This document shows, piece after piece, positions 12,401-24,164 of a stretch of 64,000 nt of DNA. Positions within the stretch are counted from its first letter, which is position 1, and each line of letters opens with the position of its first letter. The notes beneath the pieces are model-generated. The model saw only the letters and a list, made by a program, of their open reading frames with translations, did not search any database and was not told where the DNA came from. This stretch comes from Plazaster borealis (lineage: Eukaryota; Echinodermata; Asteroidea; Forcipulatida; Labidiasteridae). The position numbers and the translations under genes were made by a program. Location of the stretch: assembly GCA_021014325.1 (NCBI GenBank), contig CM037474.1:5683130-5747129 (forward strand), given 5' to 3'.

Positions 12401-14399
12401 AAAATAAGAGAAATTTGTATTGTTTTGGGGCCCTTAATTTTACAGTTATATCTATAAAAAAAATTAATGCTATTTTAAGAAATCATGACATTTTTTACAC
12501 CGTAAGTGCAGCTCCAACTACCCAAAGAAAAGGTTCCAATTGATTTGAGACACTCGAGTCCCGGGAAAGCATCACATGGCTACGACCATTATGCCATACA
12601 AGAACCATTAAGACAAAGCCGGGAGGAGGGATGACGTCATTAGTTAAAACAAAACAAGTTGACAACATCAACAAGTACTCGACAGAACACCCTGTACTTG
12701 AGACGGGGAGAAAAAAACCCTGCTAGCTACATGTATTTGGGAGGAAATTGGGTTAGGTCTTCGCTTACCATTGTTGCCCTCAATATCTTTACCTTGGACG
12801 ACATCACGTCGTGGATCCATAGACAAAAACACACACACCACATAAGTTCATTGTCTGTTAAGTTCATATAAATGTCTCCTTCATCACTTGAGAACTCGTC
12901 CAAAGACTTGCTTCACTGTGAGGACATTCTTCGCGTCAAAGATCCATAGACAAAACACCCACCACACAAGTTCATTGTCGATACCCAGGCCCGTCCTTCA
13001 CTCCATACAGTTCAGTGTGAAAATGAGTTTAGTTCTAAAGTCACTTCCTATCCAAGTCGGCAAGATTTCAAGGTAATTTCGCGGAGTTCGCAAACCAGCG
13101 AGAGCTCAACACCAGAGTGGGTCTATCTTATAAAAGTCTTATCCCGTTGAAAGTTCTCCGTGAAGGTCCATGACCTCTCGGTGGAGCTCAAGCCGGTTGC
13201 AAACTCAACATCGAAATTACTCAACTTTCTCCTGCAATGGCTTTCAGTGGGTAGCCAATAAAGTTTCCTGTTCAAAAATATGATATTGTTCAATGTCCAT
13301 CCAGTACACGAGGTCCAAATCCAGTAGAGAGAAGTGGAGTCACATCATGGCCGGTCCGTTGTCGCGTACATAACTAAAGCAAGCAGTGCACTGTAGCTGA
13401 CCAGTTGCTTTTTGGTTGACCATTTCTCTTGGATAGAGAACCCAACTTGCAAAACAATGAGTATTTTCCCTCTAACTGGTCAGCTTAAGCAACCCTTTTT
13501 GTTCCACAAAAAGCCAGTAGTTGTCTTCCAAATGAAAGAAATGAGGTCAGCCACTCTTTGCCTTTGTAGGCAGCAATTGTCTTTAGTACCAAGCGTGAAA
13601 TTGAATGAGAGCACGAGTTCATACAGCCAGAGTAGTCCTTTGTTACATTGGAATGTCCAAGTTTGTGCTTTTTAAAACCCAATGCAATAATATGAATTGA
13701 ATTGAACCGCGCATTTTGCGAAGCTCTAACCAACCAACAGGCGACCATCTGTTCCTGTGACGTAACTGCACTGTAAGCCACGCCCACTTCACACAAAACT
13801 GGCAGTGACTACCAACAGGCCCAATGGAAATGCATTGAACTATTAATTTGCATAAGTATTTATGCAAGAACATTTTATCAGTTGGACTTGGCTTTTTATA
13901 ACCTACGTTCTTCAAAGACTCCGGTCTTTTCAGAATTATAAGCTAATGTGATATAGGCAATGCCTTTGAATGAATAATGGGTTGTTTTTTGTAAATTTAC
14001 ACAGATACCAGAGAAGTATTTGCCAGCTTTGTGGAGTCCGAAGAAGCAACAACTTGGGGCACACAGCAAGTGCGCGTGCGTGTGATGCAATTACTTTAAC
14101 GGGGCCAGGGTTGGTGATTGGATGGGGGCGGGGCTACGGCATCTTTAATGGATTGACAAGATAGCGCCCTCATTTTGTGAATTCTCCTGATCACTGTAAA
14201 AAAACAAAACCCACAGCTTTGCGTCTTTTACATGAAACATTCAAATGAAAACGGTTGCATTCTTATTTCTGCCATGTCATTAAAGACAAACCAACTGCCG
14301 TAATGAACCTATCAAACTTGGTCAAAACTTGGGAAGGGGATTTTGAGGCAAACTTTACATAAACATCAATGATTTCCAATAATCCGTTAAGGCAGGGTA
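12401..14399. other. Gene-poor stretch
   Basis: Two short ORFs of ~100 codons overlap on opposite strands at 13485-13796 without recognisable motifs or splice context. An imperfect duplicate phrase (cgtcgtggatccatagacaa / gtcaaagatccatagacaa) with caccacataagttcattgtc occurs near 12810 and 12940. Confidence 0.45.
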
Positions 14400-14778
14400 T
14401 AGGCCTACCTTTGGTAATTACTCCACAAGTTAATGACCATAAAAAATTACTTGGCAAAGAACACTCGGGAGCTTTTGATATTATAAAACAACTGTTAGAA
14501 ACAACCCCCTTTGAAGTAATGTAGTTTTGGAGAAAGATGTAGTTTTCCACCCAAAATTCGAATCTGAGAAAGGCTTCAGGCATAAAGCCTTTCTAAGGCA
14601 TCTGAAAGCACACAATTCTATGCAACAAGGGTGTTTTCTTTCTTTCATTATTTTCTTGCAACTTCGAAGACCAACTGAGCCCAAATTTTCACAGGTTTGC
14701 TTGTTGTGCATAATGTTGGGATACAACAAGTGAGGATAAAATGGTCTTTGACAATTACCAAAATTGCCTACAATCCTG
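14400..14778. mobile_element. Family A copy with eroded left terminus
   Basis: Shares ggtaattactcc, ttacttggcaaagaacac, gaaagcacac and the ccaaattttcacagg right half. The left end ggcactg is lost. Confidence 0.7.
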
Positions 14779-16590
14779 AAATGAAAATAAAATCTCAGAC
14801 AAAATAGGGTATCGCTGTTCCTTTTATTTGCAGTAGCAATATTTCACTGACGGATACGTCATTTTACAAAGTAAAGACAGTTAGAAATACTTTCACCATT
14901 TTAATGAAAATAATACTAAAATAACAATAACGACTGCTGTGTCCTACTGTAGTGGCGGCAGTTATAACTACTGGTGACATAGCATAACAGTTAACATATC
15001 TGAGGTAAATGAATAAATCTGCAACCAAATGATCAAAACAGCTAATTCGATAAATAAATAAACAAATAAATACAAAAACAATTATAAAAAATATTAATAA
15101 TGAAAAATAAATGTAATCATTTAATGGATAATTTAAGAAAGAAACTAGTTCCCCTGATTTTATGTTATTATTATACTTCTTAGAATGTTTATAATACATT
15201 TTAAGTAACAGTTCAAAACAATGCAATACAAGTAATAATGCAAGCTGGTAATGTATGGACCTTTAACAGGCTGCTAACATCTCTGTCTAGTTTCCCGTGT
15301 GCATAACCAATAAGGAGTGCTAATTCTCATTACACCAAAACGGGACCAGACTATTTTGCCCTCCCAGCCTCGATTTGGTTACACTGATGTGAATGGGAGA
15401 AAAAACAAAGATGGCTGCCTGATAATAAAAGGTCTGCCATGACAACTCCTACAATACTGAAGCAGAAGAATAATGGCCGACAATATCTGCAATACAATGA
15501 GCTACAGTCAAGTACATAAAACTCTTTTAAGTCAACTTACAAGGAACATCAACAAATAGCTCTCTAAATTGATCAAGTTAAAAAAAATGTGGGGATGAAC
15601 TGAGAAAAATTTACTAGAGCAAGATTTGAACCAACTACCTCCGGATTAACGCTCTACCAACTGAGCAATCTAGCCCTAATGTTGGCGGTCTACCTATTTG
15701 GTCAATATCTTTTTTTTTCAGGGGGGTTACTTAATATTTTGACTAAGTTTAACTAAGAAGGGTGAGGAGACTGAGGGGTGAGGGGTGTGAGCAATATTCT
15801 CACTTAGTTTGCTCTTGTGCTTGTTATCTAGACCCCTTGCATAACACGCAACGCTGCTGGTACGCTTTAAGTCGCACGCATGTTTTTACGCACTAAGAGC
15901 AGCTGTCGTCCAATGACCTGCCTCATTTTGCATCAGTGAGGGCGCTATATGAGAGTGTGACGTCATATGCAAGTATAGAACCTTGATATCAGCTATGACC
16001 TCAAAACACTACATGAAAACCATGCACGGGATTTACATTATTGAAACTGAAAACAGGATGACAAAAGTTTCTCTATGTGGCAATATGTGGCAGAGCAAAC
16101 ATATCAACAAAAGAACAATGAAATATCAAGCCAACGATGGAGAAAGACACATCAAAAACCAAACTACAATCGCTGTTCATTTTCACAAAAATCAAAACAT
16201 GAATTATTGCAACTAGTATAAAAAGAATCCAACTTTGTCAACGCTTTACTACATGAAGTACATTTATGTGTATTACACAAATTTTAAACTGAACTTTCTT
16301 CGATCAAGTATTCGTAGCATACATTCAAATGTAAATGTAAATCTACTTTTAGTTATAATTTTAAAGAATTTTATATTTTTAATCCATAAACCTTAATACT
16401 CTTTTGATATACATTCCACCCTCCCTCATACATGTCTCTTAACTTTAATATGTTGATTTTCCACCAATTGTTTCTCTGTGGAATTGTCTAAAACAAAATT
16501 ATGTGTTTTTTAGGTCTAGTATCAATGTAAATAGGCTGAAACAGAAACAGATTTCTAGTTTAAAAAGTAAAAAGGTTGGTACACGGTCAA
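14779..16590. other. AT-rich gene-poor stretch
   Basis: Very AT-rich at 14860-15240, where a 120-codon minus ORF is Phe/Ile/Tyr-rich and looks like composition, not a gene. The tRNA-like fragment at 15612 and a repeat fragment at 15345 lie inside. Confidence 0.45.
15612..15680 (-). repeat. Truncated tRNA-Asn-like segment
   Basis: Minus-strand copy with the AGATTGCTCAGTTGGTAGAG A box and GGTTCAAATCTTG B-box end, lacking several bases of the D/anticodon region. The flank matches the other copies (accgccaacatta leader, inverted). Confidence 0.65.
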
Positions 16591-16594
16591 AACC

Positions 16595-17125
16595 TCGGTC
16601 CACTTTCATAGAGCTGCTTCAGCACAAAAAGTAGCTAAGCATACCTGCCAACACTGAAACCTCAGAAATAGGAACACCAGTTTTACATGTCCACAGATAG
16701 CGACGCAAGAAGTCTTGCAAGTAAAGCTTATTACATCTACACATACAAATGATGTATGGATTTCAAACAATGTACAAAAATCACTGTATCCTGTAAGAAA
16801 ATCTCTACTGTCGCAAGCAAATGGCACCCTCTTTTGCCAGAAGTTTTTGATCTTGTTCATTGCTGTCTCTTGTCAGAAATAGGAATGTTCTGATTGTTTG
16901 TGGCCCGTAATCTCAAAAATCTAGACAATTCCAATTATATCTAAACAGTTGGCAGGTATGGCTAAGTACAACAAAGTCATGTTCACTAGAGTCTCGACTG
17001 AGGATACCAACCAAAGTACCATGTCACATGTACATCTCGTGACTGGTATCCTGCTCATTTTTGCTCAGCAGCAAATTGTTAAGCTACATTTGTTTCTGCT
17101 TAAGCAGCACTATCAAATTGGTCCC
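16595..17125. repeat. Family C copy with a ~320-base insertion
   Basis: Left ccactttcatagagctgctt and right aagcagcactatcaaattgg. The insertion runs from about 16637 to 16960, flanked by agctaagcatacctgcca and gcaggtatggctaag, itself an inverted pair. Confidence 0.65.
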
Positions 17126-17346
17126 TAAATGATCCATAAATACTTCAAAGTTAAACAGGCATGCAACTGCAGTTTCAGGAATTGGGGAAAGTGCCAGACT
17201 TTGTACTGTGTTTTTCAACTTTCAATGGAACAGCTAAGAGACCAAAAAAAAGGAGGAAATCGTCTGATCAGCTGTAATGCTGCATGCCTGATATTATCTT
17301 GGGTCTTCAAATTTTCCTAGAAATTAGACATAGTCCCCAGCGATCT

Positions 17347-17730
17347 GTTAAAGGTATTATACAGGATTGGTAGACCTGACAAAATAGTCGCAGACAGTGT
17401 TCATGTTTTGTGTGATCAACCATATACATGAAGAAAAGGAAAAAAAATTGGGCCTAATCCGTTGTGTGAGTCAGAAGAAAATGGTGAAAAGCCATGCACA
17501 ATTTTCAGCATGTAAACACAATTATCCTTAATTTTGGTTGACCGAAATCAGCTGTTTTTTTTTTTTTTTAGGTTTTCAGATACAGTTTCCTCGAATATGA
17601 CTTCATTTCAGAGAAGATATTTTTCACAGAAAAAATGGTTCTCGTATGAACTTCATAATCAGTAAACTTTCAGAGTAAAATTAAACAATGGTGTTTTTTA
17701 TCCTTACCGATCCTGTATAATAACTTTAAA
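17347..17730. mobile_element. Family D copy (aaggtattatacaggattgg)
   Basis: The ends ttaaaggtattatacaggat and ccgatcctgtataataactt are inverted repeats, with a poly-T run inside. It lies just downstream of the TEX264 3' end. Confidence 0.8.
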
Positions 17731-18011
17731 GTAAGATAACTTACTATAAATGCAATAAAACTGTCTCAAAACAAGGTTGATTCTATGCTTGTTTTCTTCT
17801 AAAAAACATTTACTAACTATTTTACTAGTTCAAATGCCAGAAGAACACATACAAAGGATACCCTGTTTAGAATGATGACATCCTAGCTTATCATTCAAGT
17901 CTAAAAGATATTGTGAGTAGTCTTTAATTTAACAGCCTTTTCGTACACCCTATTAATCCCAGACCCCACCCGCTATCTAACTCCCCATTAATCCATTGGT
18001 CAATCCAGCTT

Positions 18012-18017
18012 TTTATT
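18012..18017 (-). promoter_or_regulatory. Possible poly(A) signal of TEX264
   Basis: AATAAA read on the minus strand, only about 6 bases after the TEX264 stop codon. The hexamer is exact but very close to the stop, so a longer 3' UTR using another signal is equally possible. Confidence 0.25.
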
Positions 18018-18022
18018 TCAGA

Positions 18023-18307
18023 TTAGTTAGAAGGAGGATCGAGTTGCTCAAAGGAACTATCGCTATTAGTACTATCTTCGCCCGATGGTTGCGTCTTGAG
18101 GAGACTTTCTTTATCTTCTTGGCTAATGCTTCTTGGTTGTTCATCGGTCTCCTCACCTTCGTCTAGCTCGCCGGCGGATAGCTCCCCAATCTCTACGCCT
18201 CCTGTTTCAGGTACGTAGAAGTCCTTCTGTTTGGACAGTGGTGCCATGAAGTGGATCAATCCTTCGTCGTACAACTCGATGAATGGGTAGGCACAAAGAT
18301 CATTAGC
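18023..18307 (-). CDS. TEX264: TEX264 exon 3 with candidate LIR motif
   Basis: Encodes residues 160-253 and the TAA stop. LCAYP, IHFM and DFYVPE correspond to the end of the human folded domain. The remaining ~50 residues are Glu/Asp/Ser/Gln rich, then SSFEQLDPPSN. FEQL matches the F-x-x-L core of the human LC3-interacting region (FEEL), with serines just before it that are phosphorylation sites in human. Confidence 0.93.
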   Translation of the reverse strand, partial: ANDLCAYPFIELYDEGLIHFMAPLSKQKDFYVPETGGVEIGELSAGELDEGEETDEQPRSISQEDKESLLKTQPSGEDSTNSDSSFEQLDPPSN

Positions 18308-21300
18308 CTGGTACAAACATCAAGAAAAGGGATACTGCAATTACATCTAATTGTATGATAATTTGAGAAGATATAATGAATACTCATTGGACAAGACTTG
18401 CTATCAATCCATAGCTAAAAAACGAATCCATAGCTGTTGCTAGCTGATTAGGGCACATCTCAAGTCAGGCACATTCAACGCACAAAAAAAACATTGCCAT
18501 AGACATATGCTAGCAGTCCAGTTGACCGCCACAACGTTCTGCTGGACTGCAACATTGTTCCGAACTTTGGGAACAATCCTACACAAGCGGATACGCATGT
18601 TAGCATTTTTCATGTTCGAATGGCTCACGGCCGTTCTGCGAATCACAGTGAGTGCCAACCTCGTCCCCAAGGTGTGTCAAGCAGTACGAGGTTGACCACT
18701 CTCTCACCCTGGTATTTGATCATTTGCATATCCAAAAATTTTGGATACGAATGCAAATTAGAATAGTCTGGCTGTGAACATGGTGAATACTAAATGAGTA
18801 CAACTTAACATGTTTACGTTAGACTTTTGTACGCCAGTCGTTGTCCAATCAGGGTCCAAGTAAGGAGTTTCCCTCCCAGACTTACTATTGTAAACATGGT
18901 TGGAAATAAAATAAACCATGGGGACGAGGTTGAGTGAGTGCCTACTTAATTTTCTCACACGGTAACATCAGTCGTATAGAGCTAATTTAATGAGAACCTT
19001 TGTTGTCTTTCCTTTGTCAAGTCAGGGTTTCATTGCAGCAACCATATTTTCAAAGGAAAATGATTACTCAAGAAGCTCCAAAATGTTCTGAAAAATAATA
19101 CCACGGGTGGGCATGGAATTCTTTTTTAATTATCGACGTGAAGTGGTTAATAAAGAAAGACTCTGCTCCTGTTGAAATGTAAGGCCATAACTATGTTTTG
19201 CATTATTTATTTGCTTCCTACATACAGACCTGGACCACTGGAACTAAACTAAAATAAAATTTGCTATTTCTAAAGCGTTTCAAACCAACGCCTTCAAAAG
19301 CATTGCAAGTTTTTTTTTCCTGCACAATTTTGTTTCAGGTTTGTTTAGTCTTCGTGAATTCTTACTAATGCCATTCTTGTGAGGTTAAATTCATTTATCA
19401 GTAAGACAGTAACAGGGAGAGATGGTTCAGATCTTTGGTATACTTTCTGGTATGTCAAAAATGTACTATTTATACTTCACGTACACACTGTATATATATA
19501 ACTTGCACGTAGTGTATTTCTATGTTAATGCATTATATTCCATCCAGAAATGCATTAATCATTCATACATGGCCTCCGGGGTTCCAATTTTACACTAGAC
19601 CACAGGCCAGAGGCCAGTGATTTTAGCTTCAGGCCAGTAAACCAATGAACGGACAAATCCAGCGGTCTTGTGTTTTCAATTTAACAACCACTGTGTAATA
19701 TCTTGAACAAAAAGCAAATTGTATTTAAATGTTGACTTTGAGTTTGATAAAATATCTTTCAGTTCTATTGATTAAAGGAACATTACAGAATTGGTTTTTG
19801 CTAACAAAACAGTTAAGCACTTTATATAATCCACCATATACATAAACTGACAAACCTGTAGAAGTTTGAGATCGATCGGCCATCTGGGTCACGAGAATAT
19901 AGTGAAAACCTGATTACACATTTGCATGTGTTATACAATGCATGAATAAAACGCTCATGAGCGATAAACTCCAATCGGAAATTAGTTTTATTTATTTCTC
20001 ATCAAATATGGCATTTCAGACAGAAATATTTCTTGGGATGTTTTCTACTATCATCATCATTAGACCGTGTAAGTTTTATGTAAATCTGTGATCTTAAAGA
20101 AATTTTTTATTACCAGTTCTGTTACGTTCTTTTAATGAAGTATACTTAATACCCATAAACACATTGGAGATAAATCTTATCTTACTGGTCTTGGTGCTTC
20201 ATGTTTAATGCATGTTAAAACTGTGTCAGGAAATTTCTTCTCATTTTGATTCTGGTCGTGTAAACATTTTGAGCTACATGTACAAGCCCTGTGGTCTTGT
20301 GGATTCCCCCTCCAAATTCGAGCCCTGGCCTCTCGCCAAGTCTTGTTACCGTTAAAATTTGGATAACCGATTTTCAAAGGAAGATGAATAAAAAGATAAA
20401 TGTGATGGGTAATTAGACAAAGTAATTGGCAACAAAAAATAAAATAATCTAAAACACCATCTTAAAGAGGCACATTGATTTGGTTCGCATTTGGTTCGTT
20501 TTTTTAAAATGAAATTAATAGGGGCCTATGGTTTGAAAGATGTTTTGAAAGTAGTAATGACTCACACAAATATCCCTCGAAATTGTGTGATTTTTCTTTT
20601 ACTTCATGAACTAACATGGTCCCTAATTTTGTGGAGTCAACAATTTGATTCTACAAAATGTCGGACCGTGTTAGTTCACAAAGTAAAAGCAAAAAGAAAA
20701 ACCACACAATTTTGAGGGATATTTGTGTGAATCACTATATTCTAGCTTTTAAACCATCTTTTCCAAGCATATTCATTTCGTAACAAATGCTTTTTAGACC
20801 CCTTGCTTGTGACGTCACAAGACCCAAACAGCGCCCTCACTAAGGTCAATGAAGACCTATAATTGGCTGAGAGTTGTGCGCGGTGTGTGCACGTTTCCAT
20901 TGTTGGACCTCTGCGATGGCGGCCAAGGCAAGGGGTCTATCCGAAGGCGATGTCAACATCCTGACGTGATTTTTTACTAGTCTTACCATCATATAGTCTT
21001 CCAGTGCAGAATAAACACGATACACAGCGATGTAGATAGAAAGCGTAGTGACGTAAGGGAATGTAGTATAAACCATATGGGACACTTCAGGTAGATCAGC
21101 GACGCTGAAGCCTTCATCCATCAGTTGTTTCTCCAGCTCCTTGTCTGGTTCCTGGTCTCCTTCGCTCAAGACAGTACCTACAATATAGCGCTGGCACCCT
21201 GAGGGTACCTGCATCAACAACAAAAAATGATTGGCTAACAGAAAATTTCACTTCCGTTCATTTTCCTTTTGGGTTGAACAAAGAAAAATTGACTAGAGCG

Positions 21301-23477
21301 GGATTTGACACGTGCGATCTCAGGATTAACGTGCCCGAGCTCTACCAACTGAGCTATCTAGCCCTATATATTGCCCGCAGGTTGCAGGTTCAAATCCTGC
21401 TCTAATCAATTTTTCTTTGTTCAACCCAATTTTTTTAAAAATTTACCCAGTCAGTTTCCCTTGTGGTAAATTACTTGACATCGTCCTTTTGATTACTTTT
21501 ACTAACAAAGATGAAATGTTTGGCTAGTATGGGATTGAGGTTGTAGTAGTGAATCATCTTGACAGTATTTATTAAAGTCTTTGAAAGATAAACTGACACT
21601 GAAGAATGTCTCATTATTAGTGGTTTGACTTGTGACAATGTGTCAGAGACAAAACTCCCTTTTTTTAATTGAAAATAAATTCTCAATTATCCACTGCCTG
21701 TTTGTCGTAGATTTTCCTGAGCATAAACTAATCATTTTGCTGGAAAAGGCTTACAGGCAAAGATGTTGGGTGAAGATAATCACAATCTTTCACTTTATGA
21801 CAAAACATAAGACAGGATAAAGATTTTGGACACAACACTAACTTTAACAAGTGAACAAAATTGAAAAAACATTTGCAGTAGAGCAAAAATATTTGGCCAA
21901 AATCACAACAATGAAAATTTGTAGAATCTGTAGTATGTAGTCAGATTAACTGGACACAACAATGCTTTTTAAACATTTTATATTTAGACAATTTAACCTT
22001 TTTTGACAACACCAAGTAATTTCCAAATGTTAAAAAAAGACTTGTTGGGTCCACTCCGGTCCAGTAACTTGGACTAAATCTGTAGTAACTTAGTTGTCAT
22101 GGTCATTACAACAATAGTTACGACCAGTTTTATTTAATTTATTTTCATTTCAATAAGAACCAGGCCTGGAATTTTTATCATTGACTTGATTTGAGATTGA
22201 GAAGGCCATTTCTATTTTGAAAAGGGCACTTCACTTGGAAAATCTTAAAATCTATAAAAACTTTTGAAGGGGCACCAAGGGCAAGGCCAAGACTAGCCCC
22301 ATCAGTAGTGCTAAATTCTCTGGACTTCCTCCGATCCTTGGCCCTACGCCCACGTACCTCCAGGAGGGGACATTTGTTTTCGAAAAGAAACTCACGTTTT
22401 TATGCCGAGATTTTTTCCCCAGTTGTCACTTATTGTAGCTCATTTGTGGACAGCACATTAATTCGAAAAAGAGCTTGCTCGTTTTGGTGTAATTTATGAA
22501 GAAAATCGGCGGCGTTACTGACACGGTTTGACTGCCCGGCATCCGTGATTTTGCTAATGCGCTATGGTCTTGGTGCAAGACGTTTCTCGTTTACCTTTCA
22601 CGCACAGTGCGGCCGACGACCCGCTCATTCAACTCGCCAATAGCGCGCGGGGGGCGGTTCGTGGGCTAAAATCAGGTGTTTGTGGCGCGCGGCAGTCAAA
22701 CCGTGTCAGTAACGCCGCCGATTTTCTTCATAAATTACACCAAAACAAGCCAGCTCTTTTTTGAATTAATGTGCTGTCCACAAATGAGCTACAACAAGTG
22801 ACAACTGGGGAAAAAATCTTGGCATAAAAACGTGAGTTTCTTTTCGAAAACAAATGTCAGGTACGTGGGCGTAGGGCCAAGGATCGGAGGAAGTCCAGAG
22901 AATTTGGCACTAAATGGGGCTAGGCCAAGACCAGCGGCAACAGAGCTAGAGGCCATGGCCTCTGTGGCCTCCGTGTAATTCCAGGCCTTAGTTTACAAAT
23001 TTTAATTGTGAATGACCATTGACCAATGACAATTGAGTGAAGTAAATAATTAATACAAACCGAGTACGAAATAAAATAATACGGGTATAACACACCGATA
23101 TTCACTTTGTTTTTAAAACACACATGTTTACACAATTCTGCTATCGCTACACACAGTCAACAGCTTCTCCCATGGTTAATAATATGCTTATTATTTATTA
23201 AGTTTCAGCAGTCTGGTCTTACCTTTTTAGGGTCGTCATAGTAAACACCGAGGCATCGACCGTCAGGGGCAATCTTTGTCACTTCGGTGAACAAACTACC
23301 AGCACTGCTGTAACTTCCGCGGGCAAATTTATATGCAATTCGGAGCTTAGAAATCGGAGATTTCTTGGTCCCAACTTCTATGGCGTGAAACAGACCAGAT
23401 GCAATCAAGAGAAGGAATACGGTTACAGCGATGACAATTAATAGCCCAATGATCCCGATCACAAACACTGACGCCAT
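18023..23477 (-). CDS. TEX264: TEX264 homologue, ER-phagy receptor (3 exons)
   Basis: Single-pass ER membrane protein that in vertebrates binds LC3/GABARAP and delivers ER to autophagosomes. Exons on the minus strand are 23223-23477, 20987-21208 and 18023-18307. They total 762 bases, giving 253 residues plus TAA, against 313 in human. Residues ~4-28 form a hydrophobic N-terminal anchor. Residues ~35-185 resemble the gyrase-inhibitor-like domain of human TEX264, with matching blocks such as IAYKF, LFTE, VYYDDP, SEG, TTFPY, LCAYP and DFYVPE. The C-terminal tail is acidic and serine-rich and ends in a candidate LC3-interacting motif, F245-E-Q-L248, preceded by SS as in the human protein. The start is the first ATG before the anchor. 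The shorter tail is the main difference. Splice sites are GT-AG and all introns are phase 0. Function is inferred from the family. Confidence 0.93.
19772..20135. mobile_element. Family D-like copy (aaaggaacattacagaattg)
   Basis: The ends ttaaaggaacattacagaat and ccagttctgttacgttctt are inverted. It splits a repeat whose halves lie at 19578-19771 and ~20140-20365. The whole lies in TEX264 intron 2. Confidence 0.8.
20462..20778. mobile_element. Diverged relative of the 32.3-kb element
   Basis: Shares acacaaatatccctcgaaat/attttgagggatatttgtgt arms and the ttttgtggagtcaa centre with the element at 32313. Its outer ends are worn. It lies in TEX264 intron 2. Confidence 0.68.
20987..21208 (-). CDS. 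TEX264: TEX264 exon 2
   Basis: Encodes residues 86-159, with VGTVLSEG and TTFPY matching human VGSILSEG and TATFPY. The acceptor is tgatgcag and the donor gtaag. Length is 222 bases, exactly 74 codons. The intron on its 3' side is ~2.7 kb and holds a short-repeat-rich stretch. Confidence 0.92.
21291..21363 (-). repeat. tRNA-Asn-like segment in a foldback element (~21270-21430)
   Basis: A minus-strand copy with TAGCTCAGTTGGTAGAGC (A box) and GTTAATCC in the anticodon region. The B box is damaged (GTGTCAAATCC). It is followed by a second inverted 3' half and the ttctttgttcaaccc end, between TEX264 exons 1 and 2. Confidence 0.7.
22295..22921. mobile_element. Foldback element with ~230-bp terminal inverted repeats
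   Basis: Left arm 22295-22536 and right arm 22691-22921 are near-perfect inverted copies around a ~154-base GC-rich spacer. One small gap is a tccaggagggga stretch present only in the left arm. The insertion splits a dispersed repeat (22160-22990). Flanks read ggccaagact on the left and ggccaagacc on the right, a likely 9-10-bp target-site duplication. Long inverted arms with a 9-10-bp duplication fit Mutator-like non-autonomous elements, by inference. Confidence 0.85.
23223..23477 (-). CDS. TEX264: TEX264 exon 1
   Basis: Encodes residues 1-85: the N-terminal membrane anchor (a run of Ile/Val/Leu after MASVF) and the first part of the luminal/cytosolic fold, including IAYKF and VYYDDPKK. It ends AAG|gtaag at a codon boundary. 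Residues 1-5 are followed immediately by the hydrophobic stretch, so there is no cleavable signal peptide of ordinary layout. Confidence 0.93.
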
Positions 23478-24164
23478 TTTTATTACTGTTTAGGAAGTGA
23501 ATAATATCCAGAATGAAAGTGTCATTCATTAACGATAGGCTTGAAACCAGACACTTTTCACGTACTTTCTATATACGCGTGTGGGTGAGAGTCTGATAAC
23601 AGACATGGTGAACAAAAACCCTATATTTATGGAAAGCCGATTCTGCACAGATAACATGTAATGAATAAAATTCCTAGAAACTTCTCTGAAGGTTTCTACT
23701 AAAAAATTGTTTGTCTTGTGGTAAAATTGTTGCTCCCACCATGCTCCCACAATCCCACAGTTGGCCGAAGAGCCAGAATTGCGGGTTTTTTCTCTTTTGG
23801 AGGAAGTTTTGTACATCTACTTTAAAGGTTACCAACCAAAATACCATTCCGCCTATATGACTGGAATCCTGTTTATTTTTGTGAAATCGACCCATGTTCA
23901 TTTTTGCTTAGAAGAAAAAATGTTAAGAACAATTTTCTGCTTGTTCTATTTTAACTCGCTCGCGTCCCATAGAAGTTGCAAGTAACAATAGACTTGTTCA
24001 AGTTAACGGCAAACATTGATCTATCTATCATATCTTGGGTTGAGATGGCGGACACAATGCTACAACACTATAAGGTTTGGGTAAATTTGTGTGTATACAC
24101 CCAAACCAAACAGTACACTCCTATCACGTCCGCCATACCTCAATAATGCTCCTAATAGGTTTGC

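Noticed and set aside
13485..13915. Overlapping minus ORFs of ~100 and ~90 codons
   Set aside because: No recognisable motif, and opposite-strand ORFs of like size overlap.
14864..15226. 120-codon minus ORF rich in Phe/Ile/Tyr
   Set aside because: It matches the very AT-rich local composition, and no motif or exon structure supports it.
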